42,421 bases of DNA from Opitutia bacterium UBA6410 (GTDB taxonomy: Bacteria > Verrucomicrobiota > Verrucomicrobiia > Opitutales > Intestinicryptomonadaceae): the NCBI GenBank assembly GCA_002437405.1, contig DJPO01000114.1, forward strand, positions 41,994 to 84,414, in the 5' to 3' direction. Both the position numbers and the translations under genes were made by a program. The notes beneath the pieces were generated by a model. The model was not told the origin of the DNA, did not search any database, and worked only from the letters and a program-made list of their open reading frames with translations. This document shows positions 8,852 through 16,736 of this stretch, piece after piece; position 1 is the first letter of the stretch, and every line of letters starts with the position of its first letter.

Positions 8852-8892
8852 AATTTTCCGCTCCGCCGTGCTCGGGGGGAGGGCGTTTTTTT
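8852..8892 (+). terminator. Weak intrinsic terminator candidate after the 47-codon gene
   Basis: An imperfect G+C-rich hairpin (CGCTC arm with a GAGGGCG arm) is followed by seven T at 8886-8892. It sits between the end of the small gene and the stop of convergent rsmG. The stem is imperfect, so confidence is modest. Confidence 0.35.
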
Positions 8893-8894
8893 AA

Positions 8895-9545
8895 TCAGAA
8901 GCCCCGAACGGCGCGGGTCGGGAAGTGAACGAGGCTTTTCCCCTCGAAGCGTTCGTCGCCGAAGAATTTTTGCAAATCCAGCCTTGCATCGGGCTGGATT
9001 TTCCTTTTTACGAGCTCCTCTTCGAGCTCGCCGCCCTTGAAGTAAATCACGCCGTTTGAAAGATTTCCGCGCCTGCCCTCTTTCAGCTTTTTCTTTACGA
9101 AGCCGAAGAACATCGGCAGCGCGCAGACCGACCTGCCCGTGCAGTAGTCGAAGCTCTCCTTTTGTTCCTCGATTCTCGCGTGGAATCCGCGCGCGTTTTC
9201 GAGCCTGAGGCGTTCGCACATTTCGTTTACCATCGCGATTTTCTTGCCGACGCCGTCGAACATCGAAATTTCCGCCTGCGGGTAGAGGATTGCCATGACA
9301 ATCCCAGGCAGACCGCCACCGCTTCCGACATCGGCGATTCGCGCGCCCGCCTCGGGGGTGAAAAACGCCGAAATCGACGCGCAGAACGCGACGTGCCGAT
9401 ACTCCACGTCCTCCATATCCTTGCGCGATAGCAGATTCACCTTTGCGTTCACCTCCCTGAGTAAGTCGGCAAACCCGAGTAGCAGCCCGCGCTTTCGGGC
9501 GTCAAGATTCGGGATTTTTTCAAAAGGGTCGGCGTTTGTCTGCAT
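8895..9545 (-). CDS. rsmG: 16S rRNA (guanine-527-N7)-methyltransferase RsmG
   Basis: RsmG (GidB) methylates N7 of G527 in 16S rRNA using S-adenosylmethionine. The 216 residues match the family length. The Rossmann SAM-binding loop IADVGSGGGLPG is at 70-81, preceded by KVNLLSRKDM (35-44), the conserved pre-domain block that in E. coli reads NLTxxxxP. FHARIEE (about 120) and the GRSVCAL block (about 135) are the remaining family motifs; the usual SRA appears as GRS. Its ATG is 90 bases from the ndk stop on the same strand, so co-transcription is possible. Loss of this enzyme is known to give low-level streptomycin resistance in other bacteria. Assignment is secure, although the sequence is divergent. 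Confidence 0.9.
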   Translation of the reverse strand: MQTNADPFEKIPNLDARKRGLLLGFADLLREVNAKVNLLSRKDMEDVEYRHVAFCASISAFFTPEAGARIADVGSGGGLPGIVMAILYPQAEISMFDGVGKKIAMVNEMCERLRLENARGFHARIEEQKESFDYCTGRSVCALPMFFGFVKKKLKEGRRGNLSNGVIYFKGGELEEELVKRKIQPDARLDLQKFFGDERFEGKSLVHFPTRAVRGF

Positions 9546-9635
9546 AAAAAAAGGGAAAATGCGCAGCCGCGGCAGGGCGTCGCGGTTTGCGCAAAAAAAC
9601 GTTTTTGTTTCGGAATCAAAAAAAATCGGCGCGGA

Positions 9636-10052
9636 TTAGAAAACTTCGTCCGCCGCGAAGAACCTTGCGATTTCCGCCGCCGCGCTTTCGGGCGAGTCGG
9701 AGGCATGGGCGATGTTTTCGCGCGTGTTTTCGCCGAAGTCGCCGCGGATAGTACCCTTGGGGGCTTTCTGGGAGTCCGTCGGGCCGAGGAGTTCGCGCAC
9801 CTTTTTGATTGCGTTTTCGCCTTCGAGAACCGCGAGCACCACGGGGCGGCGTTTCATAAACTCGACGAGCGGCGGATAGTACGGCTTGTCGACGATGTGC
9901 GCGTAGTGCACCGACAAAACGGATTCGTCGAGCCTTGCCATTTTGCAGGCGGCGATATCGAGCCCCGCCGCGAAGAATCTTCCGAGGACTTCGGGCATAA
10001 GGCGTTTTTCCATACAGTCGGGTTTGAGAATGATTAAAGTTTTTTCTTTCAT
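9636..10052 (-). CDS. ndk: Nucleoside diphosphate kinase
   Basis: Ndk transfers the gamma phosphate of ATP to nucleoside diphosphates through a phospho-histidine. The 138-residue protein has the N-terminal LIILKPD (6-12), the RRPVVLAVLEGENAI block (68-82), GPTDSQKAPKGTIRGDFG (90-107) and the active-site NIAHASDS with catalytic His116. Length and all blocks match the family. The start at ATG 10052 gives the canonical N-terminus; upstream in-frame codons would only add non-homologous sequence and run into the divergent pseudopilin gene. It serves dNTP and NTP balance. Assignment is secure. Confidence 0.97.
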   Translation of the reverse strand: MKEKTLIILKPDCMEKRLMPEVLGRFFAAGLDIAACKMARLDESVLSVHYAHIVDKPYYPPLVEFMKRRPVVLAVLEGENAIKKVRELLGPTDSQKAPKGTIRGDFGENTRENIAHASDSPESAAAEIARFFAADEVF

Positions 10053-10161
10053 CGGCGCAATATTGAAGAGTAGCGGGCGCGGCTGTGCAACAAAAAATTC
10101 TCGCTCCGCCGCGCGCGAAAAAATTGTTGATTCCCGCCGCACAACCGCCGATATTTTTTTT

Positions 10162-10509
10162 ATGGGAAAAACAAAAAAGGCATTTTCGTTGTTCGAGCTT
10201 GTTCTGTTGCTCGCGGCACTCGGGCTAATCGCTTGCGCGGTCGTTCCTGCGGTCGCGGTATTTTCGCGCCAGTCGGGCGAGAAGGCTGCGGTTGCGGCGA
10301 ATCTCGAAAAAATAGTCGAGGCTGGCAAAAAGTACAATTCCGACAACGGCACGGATACGGCGGACTATGTTTCGCTCGTCGACGGAAAATATCTCGAGCC
10401 GCTCAAGAGCGTTGCGGGCGAAAGCTATGACGACGTTTCGATAGCGGACAAGGGCGGAGTTGCGGAAGTCTCGACGAAAGACGGCGCGAAAGTTTCTAAG
10501 AAATATTAG
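10162..10509 (+). CDS. Type II/IV pseudopilin-like protein with atypical cleavage site
   Basis: The 115-residue protein begins with a short basic leader (MGKTKK), then AFSLFELVLLLAALG, a prepilin class III signal with the invariant Glu at +5 and a hydrophobic assembly helix. The residue at -1 is Ala (KKA|FSLFE) where prepilin peptidases almost always require Gly, so processing may be inefficient or absent. The soluble part (about residues 35-115) is small, with GKKYNSDNGTDTADYVSL and a Lys-rich end, resembling minor pseudopilins of the GspG/PilE fold. No secretion or pilus machinery genes lie beside it. It is divergent from ndk, and a terminator candidate follows at about 10651-10688. Confidence 0.7.
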   Translation: MGKTKKAFSLFELVLLLAALGLIACAVVPAVAVFSRQSGEKAAVAANLEKIVEAGKKYNSDNGTDTADYVSLVDGKYLEPLKSVAGESYDDVSIADKGGVAEVSTKDGAKVSKKY

Positions 10510-10649
10510 TCGCCGCTTTTTTACTTTGTCCCGCGCCCGACACATTCGGCGGATTTGCCGACGGGCGCGTCGGGTGGCTTTCGAAAAAACATTGCGCCGC
10601 CATACCGCGACCACATAACCCGCGCAACCTCCCGCGTTCCGCGCCCGAT

Positions 10650-10688
10650 TCGCGCCGCGCACATTCGGCGGGCGCGGATTTTTTTTTC
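10650..10688 (+). terminator. Candidate intrinsic terminator
   Basis: CGCGCC (10651-10656) can pair with GGCGCG (10671-10676) and is followed by a run of T from 10679. It would end transcripts from the pseudopilin gene before the convergent RluA-type gene. Confidence 0.5.
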
Positions 10689-10727
10689 TCGACACACCCT
10701 GCGCGTAGAGGGCGGATTTTGTTTTTA

Positions 10728-11531
10728 CTATAAATATTTTTCGGGAATTGAAATCCCGTATGTTTGGGCGAATTCTCGCAAGTCGGCAGTCAGCGGCGCG
10801 CGCAGCTTCAGCTCGGGGATTCTGTCGCCGAAGTCCATTACCGCCGCGTGCAGAGCCTGCCGCTTTATCGGCAGAATTTCAGCCATCTCGGGCGTAAAAC
10901 CTTTTTCGACGAAATCCAGATAGAGCGTTTCGTCGGGCCCGTAGATTTTGTCGCCCGCCACGCTGTGCCCGAGCCAGAGCGCGTGCGCGCGTATTTGGTG
11001 CTTTCGCCCCGTCAGCAGCGACACCTCGCAGAGAGTGAAATCCCGCCCGCCCTTTGTCGAGTGCGACAGCGGCGCGAAGACCGTCTGCGCGCTTTTCGCC
11101 GAGGGCTTCTGGATTGCGCAGCACGTCTTGATTGCAACCAGCGCGTTTTTGTCGTCCGCGAGTGGCTGCGAGACCGTTATCGTCGCGTCGACCCGTCCCT
11201 CGAGAAACGCGAGGTACGTCTTTTTTACCGCGCCCTTGTCGCCTACCGCCTTTTGGGCTTTTGACGCGCTCTCGTAGTTTTTCGCCAAGACGACAACCCC
11301 GCTTGTTTCGCGGTCGAGCCTGCTGATTGGGTGCATTACCTCCAGCCCCGTGTAGACGCGCGCCGCGCCGACGAGGCTCGAGAGCGGGCCGTTTTTCGAC
11401 GGGTGGCAGACGAGCCACCCCGGTTTGTTGAGCGCGAGATAATTCGCGTCTTCGTAAATAATCCACGACGGGAATTCGTCCATATCGACGAGCCCCGCAG
11501 ATTCCCCGAATTTGTCGGAAGTGTTTTCCAT
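10728..11531 (-). CDS. RluA-family pseudouridine synthase
   Basis: The enzyme isomerises specific uridines in rRNA or tRNA to pseudouridine. The catalytic block HPISRLDRETSG (67-78) contains the invariant Asp73; YLALNKPGWLVCHPS (31-45) is the conserved N-terminal family block, and TGRKHQIRAH (about residue 180) is motif III. At 267 residues it has the catalytic domain only; no S4 RNA-binding domain is visible. That resembles RluA or TruC rather than RluC/RluD, but I cannot name the target base. It begins 4 bases after the stop of the secreted GH65-like gene on the same strand, so the two may be co-transcribed although functionally unrelated. Confidence 0.9.
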   Translation of the reverse strand: MENTSDKFGESAGLVDMDEFPSWIIYEDANYLALNKPGWLVCHPSKNGPLSSLVGAARVYTGLEVMHPISRLDRETSGVVVLAKNYESASKAQKAVGDKGAVKKTYLAFLEGRVDATITVSQPLADDKNALVAIKTCCAIQKPSAKSAQTVFAPLSHSTKGGRDFTLCEVSLLTGRKHQIRAHALWLGHSVAGDKIYGPDETLYLDFVEKGFTPEMAEILPIKRQALHAAVMDFGDRIPELKLRAPLTADLREFAQTYGISIPEKYL

Positions 11532-11535
11532 AAAA

Positions 11536-13641
11536 TTACTGGTGCTTTTGTTTGAATCCCTCGGCTTTTACCTTCCATTTGCCTTTGGGGAAATATAGCG
11601 ATTGAGGGTCGGGCGGCGGCGCGCCGTCCCAGCCGTTTGCGAGCATCGCGACCGCCGCGAGCAGCCCGCCGTTCGCGGGAAAATAGAAGCACGGCGAATC
11701 CACCAGCCCCGCATTGTCCCAATTATAGTGGGGCGCGGCGAAGAGCAGGTAGTCGATTGCTTTTTCGGGGTCGCCCGTGCGCAGCGCGGACATCGCGAGC
11801 ATCGGGAAGTCCCAGCCCCAGATTTTGTCGAACCGCCACGTTTTGCCGATTTTTTCGAGCGTTCGGCGGACTGTCGCTTCGTCCGCGCCGTCGCCGCGCA
11901 GCATTCCGTAAACGCCGATTATCGCGGGGTGCTCCCAATTTTTTTGAGTCCACATATCGCCCTCGATTCCCTCGTAGATTTCGTACAGCCCGCCCTTTTT
12001 CGGGAGTCCTGCAAGATTTTCGAGAACCCCGCGCCACTTTTTGTTTTCGGGAATCCCGAGCCGCTTTTGCCACTCGAGCGCGACGGACAGCCCGTACCGC
12101 CAGTAGGAAAGCTCGAACGTCGGGTTGCGCGTTTTTTCGGGGGGAGTGTTTTCGGAGACTATGTACATCGGCGGCTCGAGATTGTACTTGCCCGCGGCGT
12201 CCCGAATCGGGAAGTCCGCCATAAATTCGGCTGTCGCGAAGACGATTTCCGACCACTTTTCGAGCGTCTCTTTCGTCGGATTTTCGCGGTATTTTGCCTC
12301 GGCGAAGAAAATCGGGTGCGGCTGCTGCCAAATCAGCATCGCGTGGATTGCGTGCGGACTTTCGCGCGGGACGTTTGCGGTGCACTTGGGCCAGCGCGCC
12401 CCGCGGTATCCCTCTTTCTGCGCGATTTCCCGCGCATAGGCAAGGGTGTTTGCGTAGACCGATAAAATGCCGTCGGCGAGCTCGGGGCGCGACCACAATA
12501 GCCAGTGGTAGGCGTGCCACCAAACCATCTCGAAGTGGAACTTGCCGAACCACGAGTTCTCCGCAAGTCCGCTTTCCTGCGGCGGCAGCAGCCCCGCGCA
12601 GTTTATGCGCGTAAGGAACTGCGAGCAGATTACGCGCCTTTCAAGCTCGCGCCAGCGCGGGTCGGAGCTTTCGGACAAATCGACGAACGCGCCGTTTTGC
12701 CAGAAGTCTTCCCACATTTTTTCGTACGCCGCGCGGCACTGGTCGAAATTCGGGAGCGGCGCTGTCGGGGCGGCGGGCGAAAACTCGCAGACGAACTCCA
12801 GCGATTTACCCGCCGAGACGACTTCGAACGAATGGGCGTTCGCGCCCCTGCGGATTTCGGCGTCGGGCGAAACTTTTATTTTTACGAAATACGAGTCGCC
12901 GTCGAGCACTCGCTTTAGCAAAATATTTTGTCTATCCGATTCGACAATATCCGTCGAGTGCGCGGAAAGGTTGCCGAAGTCGCCCGACATATTCGCGGTG
13001 CGCTCGTCGCAATACGGGAACTGCAACGCGATTCGCAGCTTGCCCGTCGGCAGAATGTCGGAGTTCACGCGCACCGCTACAATGTCGCGCTCGGGGTGCG
13101 AGACTGTCGTTGTCCGCACGGATTTCCCGAAGGCGTCGAAGCAGCTTTCGACCGCGCCCGTGTACATATTTACGCTCTGCCAGTTCGGCTTCGCCGCCGA
13201 CGCCCCGAGCCGCCCGCCCGCGTCGTCGAATAGCTCGAAGGAAATCCGCCCCAAATTCGTTCTGTGCGGGTTTGCCTCGAGCCACCGCGAGAGCGCGGGG
13301 TTGTTTGGGTCGGGCATCGAGAGCGGGAAATTTATTTTTCCGCGCGGAGAATCCGCCGAGCCGCCCTTGAAGGAGTCGGGATTTGCGGGCGGGGGAGTCG
13401 AGTGCCAACCCCAGTCGGAGAGCGTGTTTTGCGGCAGGATTGTCTGAAGCCCCGTGTGGTCGAACGCAAACGCGAACTTGCCGTTGCCGACCTGCGATGG
13501 CGAGTCGGCGCGGCGGGCGTTGAAATATCCGTACGAGATGTTGTGGCGTTCGACAACCGCGCGGCGGTCGATTTTATCGCCTGCCAAGCAAACAAAGACG
13601 GTGAAAAATGCGGCGAGTAGTGCGGATATTCGTAAAAACAT
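11536..13641 (-). CDS. Secreted GH65-like (alpha/alpha)6-barrel glycoside hydrolase
   Basis: Residues 1-20 form a signal peptide, so the enzyme is periplasmic or outside the cell. Residues about 30-290 are a beta-sandwich-like N-terminal domain. From about 300 an alpha-helical barrel follows with FHFEMVWWHAYHWLLW (368-383) and GYRGARWPKC (411-420), both resembling GH65/GH95-type inverting enzymes, where the first block carries acidic catalytic or substrate-binding residues. GH65 members act on alpha-linked disaccharides by hydrolysis or phosphorolysis, but an exported enzyme is more likely a hydrolase. The 701 residues fit the clan. Exact family and substrate are uncertain. It shares a strand, and possibly a transcript, with the RluA-type gene downstream. 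Confidence 0.7.
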   Translation of the reverse strand: MFLRISALLAAFFTVFVCLAGDKIDRRAVVERHNISYGYFNARRADSPSQVGNGKFAFAFDHTGLQTILPQNTLSDWGWHSTPPPANPDSFKGGSADSPRGKINFPLSMPDPNNPALSRWLEANPHRTNLGRISFELFDDAGGRLGASAAKPNWQSVNMYTGAVESCFDAFGKSVRTTTVSHPERDIVAVRVNSDILPTGKLRIALQFPYCDERTANMSGDFGNLSAHSTDIVESDRQNILLKRVLDGDSYFVKIKVSPDAEIRRGANAHSFEVVSAGKSLEFVCEFSPAAPTAPLPNFDQCRAAYEKMWEDFWQNGAFVDLSESSDPRWRELERRVICSQFLTRINCAGLLPPQESGLAENSWFGKFHFEMVWWHAYHWLLWSRPELADGILSVYANTLAYAREIAQKEGYRGARWPKCTANVPRESPHAIHAMLIWQQPHPIFFAEAKYRENPTKETLEKWSEIVFATAEFMADFPIRDAAGKYNLEPPMYIVSENTPPEKTRNPTFELSYWRYGLSVALEWQKRLGIPENKKWRGVLENLAGLPKKGGLYEIYEGIEGDMWTQKNWEHPAIIGVYGMLRGDGADEATVRRTLEKIGKTWRFDKIWGWDFPMLAMSALRTGDPEKAIDYLLFAAPHYNWDNAGLVDSPCFYFPANGGLLAAVAMLANGWDGAPPPDPQSLYFPKGKWKVKAEGFKQKHQ

Positions 13642-13811
13642 ACGGGTATGCTAAAATCGCGCGAAAACTTGTCAACCGAAAGAAATCGGGGCGGACTTGC
13701 TTCGTCTTTGCCTCCCCGCTTTTTTGCCCCTTCGCGCTACACTCCCGCGCTTTTGGGTCGGCATTTTGCGCGGCGGGGAGTTCCCACACTCCCCGCGCCG
13801 CCGCCCGCGCG

Positions 13812-14549
13812 CTATCGGCTCGGCTGGGCTTTTTCGCTTCTGTTCAGCCCGATTGTCAGCGCGACCATTCCGAACGCGAAAGTCCGCGTCGCGACCTGCT
13901 CGAAACCCGCGTCGGAAAAAAGTTTTTCAACTTCGTCCCTCTTTGGGTAGTCCATCGTGGTTTTGGCGAGATACACATAGTCCTCTTTGACTCCGCCGAA
14001 AAGCCGCGCGACTTGCGGGACGACTTTGCACATGAAAAATTTTTGAATCGGCGCGAAAATTCCCTCGGCTCTCGCGACTTCGAGCACGCAAAGCGGCGCG
14101 CGCGGCTTCAGTACCCTCGCGATTTCCGCAAGGCACGCGGCGCGGTCGGCGAAATTTCTGAAACCGAAGGAAATCGTCGCGGCGTTGAATTCCGAGTCCC
14201 CGAACGGCAGATGACTGCAGTCGGCTTCGACGAATTCCGCGCGCGGGTCGGGGCATTTTTTCTTTGCGAGCTCCAGCATGTCGGCGCAGAAGTCCGCCCC
14301 GACAACCCGACAGGTTTTGTCGCGCGCAAGCAGCGCGGCGCACACGTCGCCGCTGCCGCAGGCTATGTCGAGAATTTTTCCGCCCGCGCCCGCGTTTTTG
14401 ACCGCCGCCCGCGCGAGCTTCCCGCGCCAGATTCCGTCGAGCCCCCCGCACATTGCGCGGTTGATTTTGTCGTAGTGTGCCGACACTCGCGAGAACATTT
14501 TTTTCACGTCCTCGGGGTCGCGCCTTTCGGGATTTGCCAATTCGCCCAT
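13812..14549 (-). CDS. menG: Demethylmenaquinone methyltransferase
   Basis: MenG/UbiE performs the final C-methylation of demethylmenaquinone (and of a ubiquinone precursor in organisms that make it). The 245 residues contain MFSRVSAHYDKIN (18-30), the SAM-binding ILDIACGSGDV (59-69), and the FGFRNFADR block (about 128-136), all family hallmarks. It begins one base after the stop of the ClpX-like gene, so the two are surely co-transcribed. The organism therefore probably respires with menaquinone. A G+C-rich hairpin without a T-run lies just downstream at about 13768-13801. Assignment of the enzyme is secure; menaquinone rather than ubiquinone as the product is inferred from the likely phylum. 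Confidence 0.93.
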   Translation of the reverse strand: MGELANPERRDPEDVKKMFSRVSAHYDKINRAMCGGLDGIWRGKLARAAVKNAGAGGKILDIACGSGDVCAALLARDKTCRVVGADFCADMLELAKKKCPDPRAEFVEADCSHLPFGDSEFNAATISFGFRNFADRAACLAEIARVLKPRAPLCVLEVARAEGIFAPIQKFFMCKVVPQVARLFGGVKEDYVYLAKTTMDYPKRDEVEKLFSDAGFEQVATRTFAFGMVALTIGLNRSEKAQPSR

Positions 14550-14550
14550 A

Positions 14551-16158
14551 TTATTTTTTGAAGGAGTTTACGACGATGTCCGACAGATATTTGTCGGGGT
14601 TTTCGACAGCCTCGGCGGGGACGTCGAATTCGGACGCACCCGTGTTTCTGGCGGCAATCGCCAGCCCATGAGAAAAATCCCTGAAAATCTCGCCGCACAG
14701 AACAGCCGCGCTCTTGTCGCGCGAAAGGCAGAGGGCTATGATTTTCTCCCGCGCGCCGTCGGTGAATTTTATTTTCAGCCCGTTTTCGGCGGCGAATTTT
14801 TCGGCGAATTTGTCGATTTCCTCCGACAGCTTGCCGCGCATAAGCCCCGCGTTCGAAATCAGCAGCTTTTCGAGCCCCGCCTTGGGGTCGAGCACCGTTT
14901 GGGAGTCCAATTCAAAGTGCCCGATTCCCGACGAGGGCAGGTCGAATTTGAAGTCGCGCAGCGTGCGTTCGAGAACCGTCATCAGCCCCCTCGCACCCGT
15001 CTTTTCTTCGTAGGCGAGCTTCGCGACCTGCGCAATCGCCTCCTTTGTGATTCCGAAGTCGATTCCGTACCCCGCGAAGTCCGATTCGTACTGGCGCAAA
15101 ATCGAGCCTTCGGACGACACGAGTATGTCCGCCAAGTCGTCCGTTTTCAGCGATTCGCACGCGACCCTCACTGGGAGTCTTCCGATAAATTCCGCCTCGA
15201 AGCCGAATTTTATGAAGTCGGAGGTCTGCGCGTATTTGAGGAAGTCCGAGGGCTCTTTGTCGTCGTCGGCTTGCGCGGCTTCGGAGAACCCGATGACGCC
15301 CCTGTTCATTCGCTTTGCGATTGTCTCTCCGAGGGTGTCGAACGCGCCGCTTACGATGAACAGAATGTGGCGCGTGTTGATTGTCCGCTTGGGCTTTTTG
15401 CCGCCGCGCGCGCTCATCGCCATCTGCATCTGTCCCATCATATCCTGCGGGCTTACCACGTTTACGTTGGACTCCTCCATCAGCTTCAGCAGATTGATTT
15501 GCACCCCGCGCCCCGAAACGTCCCTGCCGCCCGCGCGCCCCTCGCGCCCCGCGATTTTGTCGATTTCGTCGATGTAGACAATCCCGTACTGCGCAACGTC
15601 AACGTCGCCGTCGGCCGCCTTTACGAGGTCTCTTACGACGTCTTCGACATCGCCGCCGACATAGCCCGTCTCGGAGAATTTCGTGGCGTCCGCCTTGACG
15701 AACGGCACTCCGATGAGCTTTGCGATGGTGCGCATAAGGTACGTCTTGCCGACGCCCGTCGGGCCGAGAATTAGAATGTTTTGCTTTGCGTACTCGCGCT
15801 CGGCGAGCTCGGGGTTTTCGATGCAGCGGCGGATATGGTTGTAGTGGTCGCATATCGCAACCGACAGAACCTTTTTCGCCTCGTCCTGCTTGATTACGAA
15901 TTTGTCGAGCCAGTCGCGGATTTCGCGCGGCTTCATCGAAAAGTTTGCGATTTTTTCGAGAATCTCGTCCGACTTCGATTTTTCGGGCTGCTGCGGGGCG
16001 TTTTGTTCGTCGCCGACCGCGCCGAAAGGCGGCACGAACTCGAACTTCACGTTTTTGTTTTTCCCCAAGATGCCCTCCAACTGTTTCTTAAGCTCTTCGA
16101 GCGGATTGGAATCCGACGGGTTGTCGGGTTTGTCGTCTGTCGGTTTGTCGGTATTCAT
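14551..16158 (-). CDS. ClpX-like AAA+ unfoldase lacking the zinc-binding domain
   Basis: This is an ATP-dependent unfoldase of the ClpX group, 535 residues from ATG 16158 (an upstream in-frame start would add only non-homologous residues). Motifs are Walker A GPTGVGKT (132-139), the ClpX pore loop GYVG (165-168), Walker B IVYIDEID (193-200), GVQINLLKLMEES (218-230), an IGF tripeptide (289-291) that in ClpX docks onto ClpP, the arginine-finger region EFIGRLPV (323-330) and sensor-2 GAR (388-390). The N-terminal four-Cys zinc domain that recruits ClpX substrates and adaptors is absent, replaced by about 75 polar residues. About 120 residues follow the normal ClpX core. It may use different adaptors. 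The menG gene follows directly. Confidence 0.82.
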   Translation of the reverse strand: MNTDKPTDDKPDNPSDSNPLEELKKQLEGILGKNKNVKFEFVPPFGAVGDEQNAPQQPEKSKSDEILEKIANFSMKPREIRDWLDKFVIKQDEAKKVLSVAICDHYNHIRRCIENPELAEREYAKQNILILGPTGVGKTYLMRTIAKLIGVPFVKADATKFSETGYVGGDVEDVVRDLVKAADGDVDVAQYGIVYIDEIDKIAGREGRAGGRDVSGRGVQINLLKLMEESNVNVVSPQDMMGQMQMAMSARGGKKPKRTINTRHILFIVSGAFDTLGETIAKRMNRGVIGFSEAAQADDDKEPSDFLKYAQTSDFIKFGFEAEFIGRLPVRVACESLKTDDLADILVSSEGSILRQYESDFAGYGIDFGITKEAIAQVAKLAYEEKTGARGLMTVLERTLRDFKFDLPSSGIGHFELDSQTVLDPKAGLEKLLISNAGLMRGKLSEEIDKFAEKFAAENGLKIKFTDGAREKIIALCLSRDKSAAVLCGEIFRDFSHGLAIAARNTGASEFDVPAEAVENPDKYLSDIVVNSFKK

Positions 16159-16235
16159 TTGCGCAAAAGTGTATAAAGTAAAGGTCGGAAATTGCGAGCG
16201 GTTTTTAAATAAATTCAAAAAATGCCGAAATTATG

Positions 16236-16272
16236 TTGACTTTCAATCTCGAAACATAACCTTTTTAAGGTT
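16236..16272 (+). promoter_or_regulatory. Possible promoter and operator upstream of the HU-family gene
   Basis: A TTGACT -35 box (16236-16241) is followed by a perfect inverted repeat, AACCTT-TTT-AAGGTT, at 16258-16272, lying where the -10 and start would be. No convincing -10 hexamer is visible at 16-18 bp, so this is tentative. It may be an autoregulatory site for the nucleoid protein. Confidence 0.3.
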
Positions 16273-16376
16273 TAAAAAAGATATACAGACAAAATTGCGG
16301 GAAAAACTTGTCCGACGGACAAAACCCCCTCCCGACCGAAGAAAAATCTTATCAAAATACAAATAAGGCAAATACA

Positions 16377-16730
16377 ATGCAAAATCTTACAAAAAGAGAA
16401 ATTGTACAGGAAATTTACAGGGATAAAGAAGAATGCCGCCGCGGCGACATCTTGCAGAACGATGTAAAAGACATCGTCCAGCGCACCCTCGACATACTTT
16501 GCGCTTCGCTTTCCAAAGGCAGAAACGTCGAACTCAGAAACTTCGGCGTGTTCGAAGTTCAGGTTCGCAAACCGCGCGTCGGCCGCAACCCCACTAAGCC
16601 CGCAGACGACGTCGTAATCCCCAAGAGGGCTATCGTAAAATTCAAGGCGGGCAAGGAACTGAAAGCCGAACTCAAGAAGCTCGACCTGACAATCGTCGAA
16701 AAGAGCAAGGCGGCAAGAGCCAGAAAGTAG
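16377..16730 (+). CDS. HU/IHF-family nucleoid DNA-binding protein
   Basis: The protein bends and compacts DNA as a dimer. The 117 residues carry the family signature GRNPTKP (69-75) followed by VVIPKRAIVKFKAGKEL (79-95), with FGVFEVQVRKPRVGR in the preceding beta-arm. A Lys/Arg-rich C-terminal tail of about 15 residues extends beyond the usual 90-residue HU. ATG 16377 is chosen because the homologous region starts LTKREIV; an in-frame codon at 16308 would add a non-homologous leader. A loose AAGG lies about 10 bases upstream of the ATG. hisS begins 6 bases after the stop, so the two form a small operon. HU versus IHF subtype cannot be decided by eye. Confidence 0.9.
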   Translation: MQNLTKREIVQEIYRDKEECRRGDILQNDVKDIVQRTLDILCASLSKGRNVELRNFGVFEVQVRKPRVGRNPTKPADDVVIPKRAIVKFKAGKELKAELKKLDLTIVEKSKAARARK

Positions 16731-16736
16731 TCCGAA

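Noticed and set aside
13768..13801. G+C-rich hairpin between menG and the GH65-like gene as a terminator
   Set aside because: CGGCGGGGAG and CTCCCCG arms pair only with a bulge, and there is no T-run on either strand; a Rho-independent terminator is not supported.
16236..16263. A complete promoter for the HU-family gene
   Set aside because: TTGACT is clear but no -10 hexamer is convincing at 16-18 bp, so only a low-confidence regulatory feature is reported.
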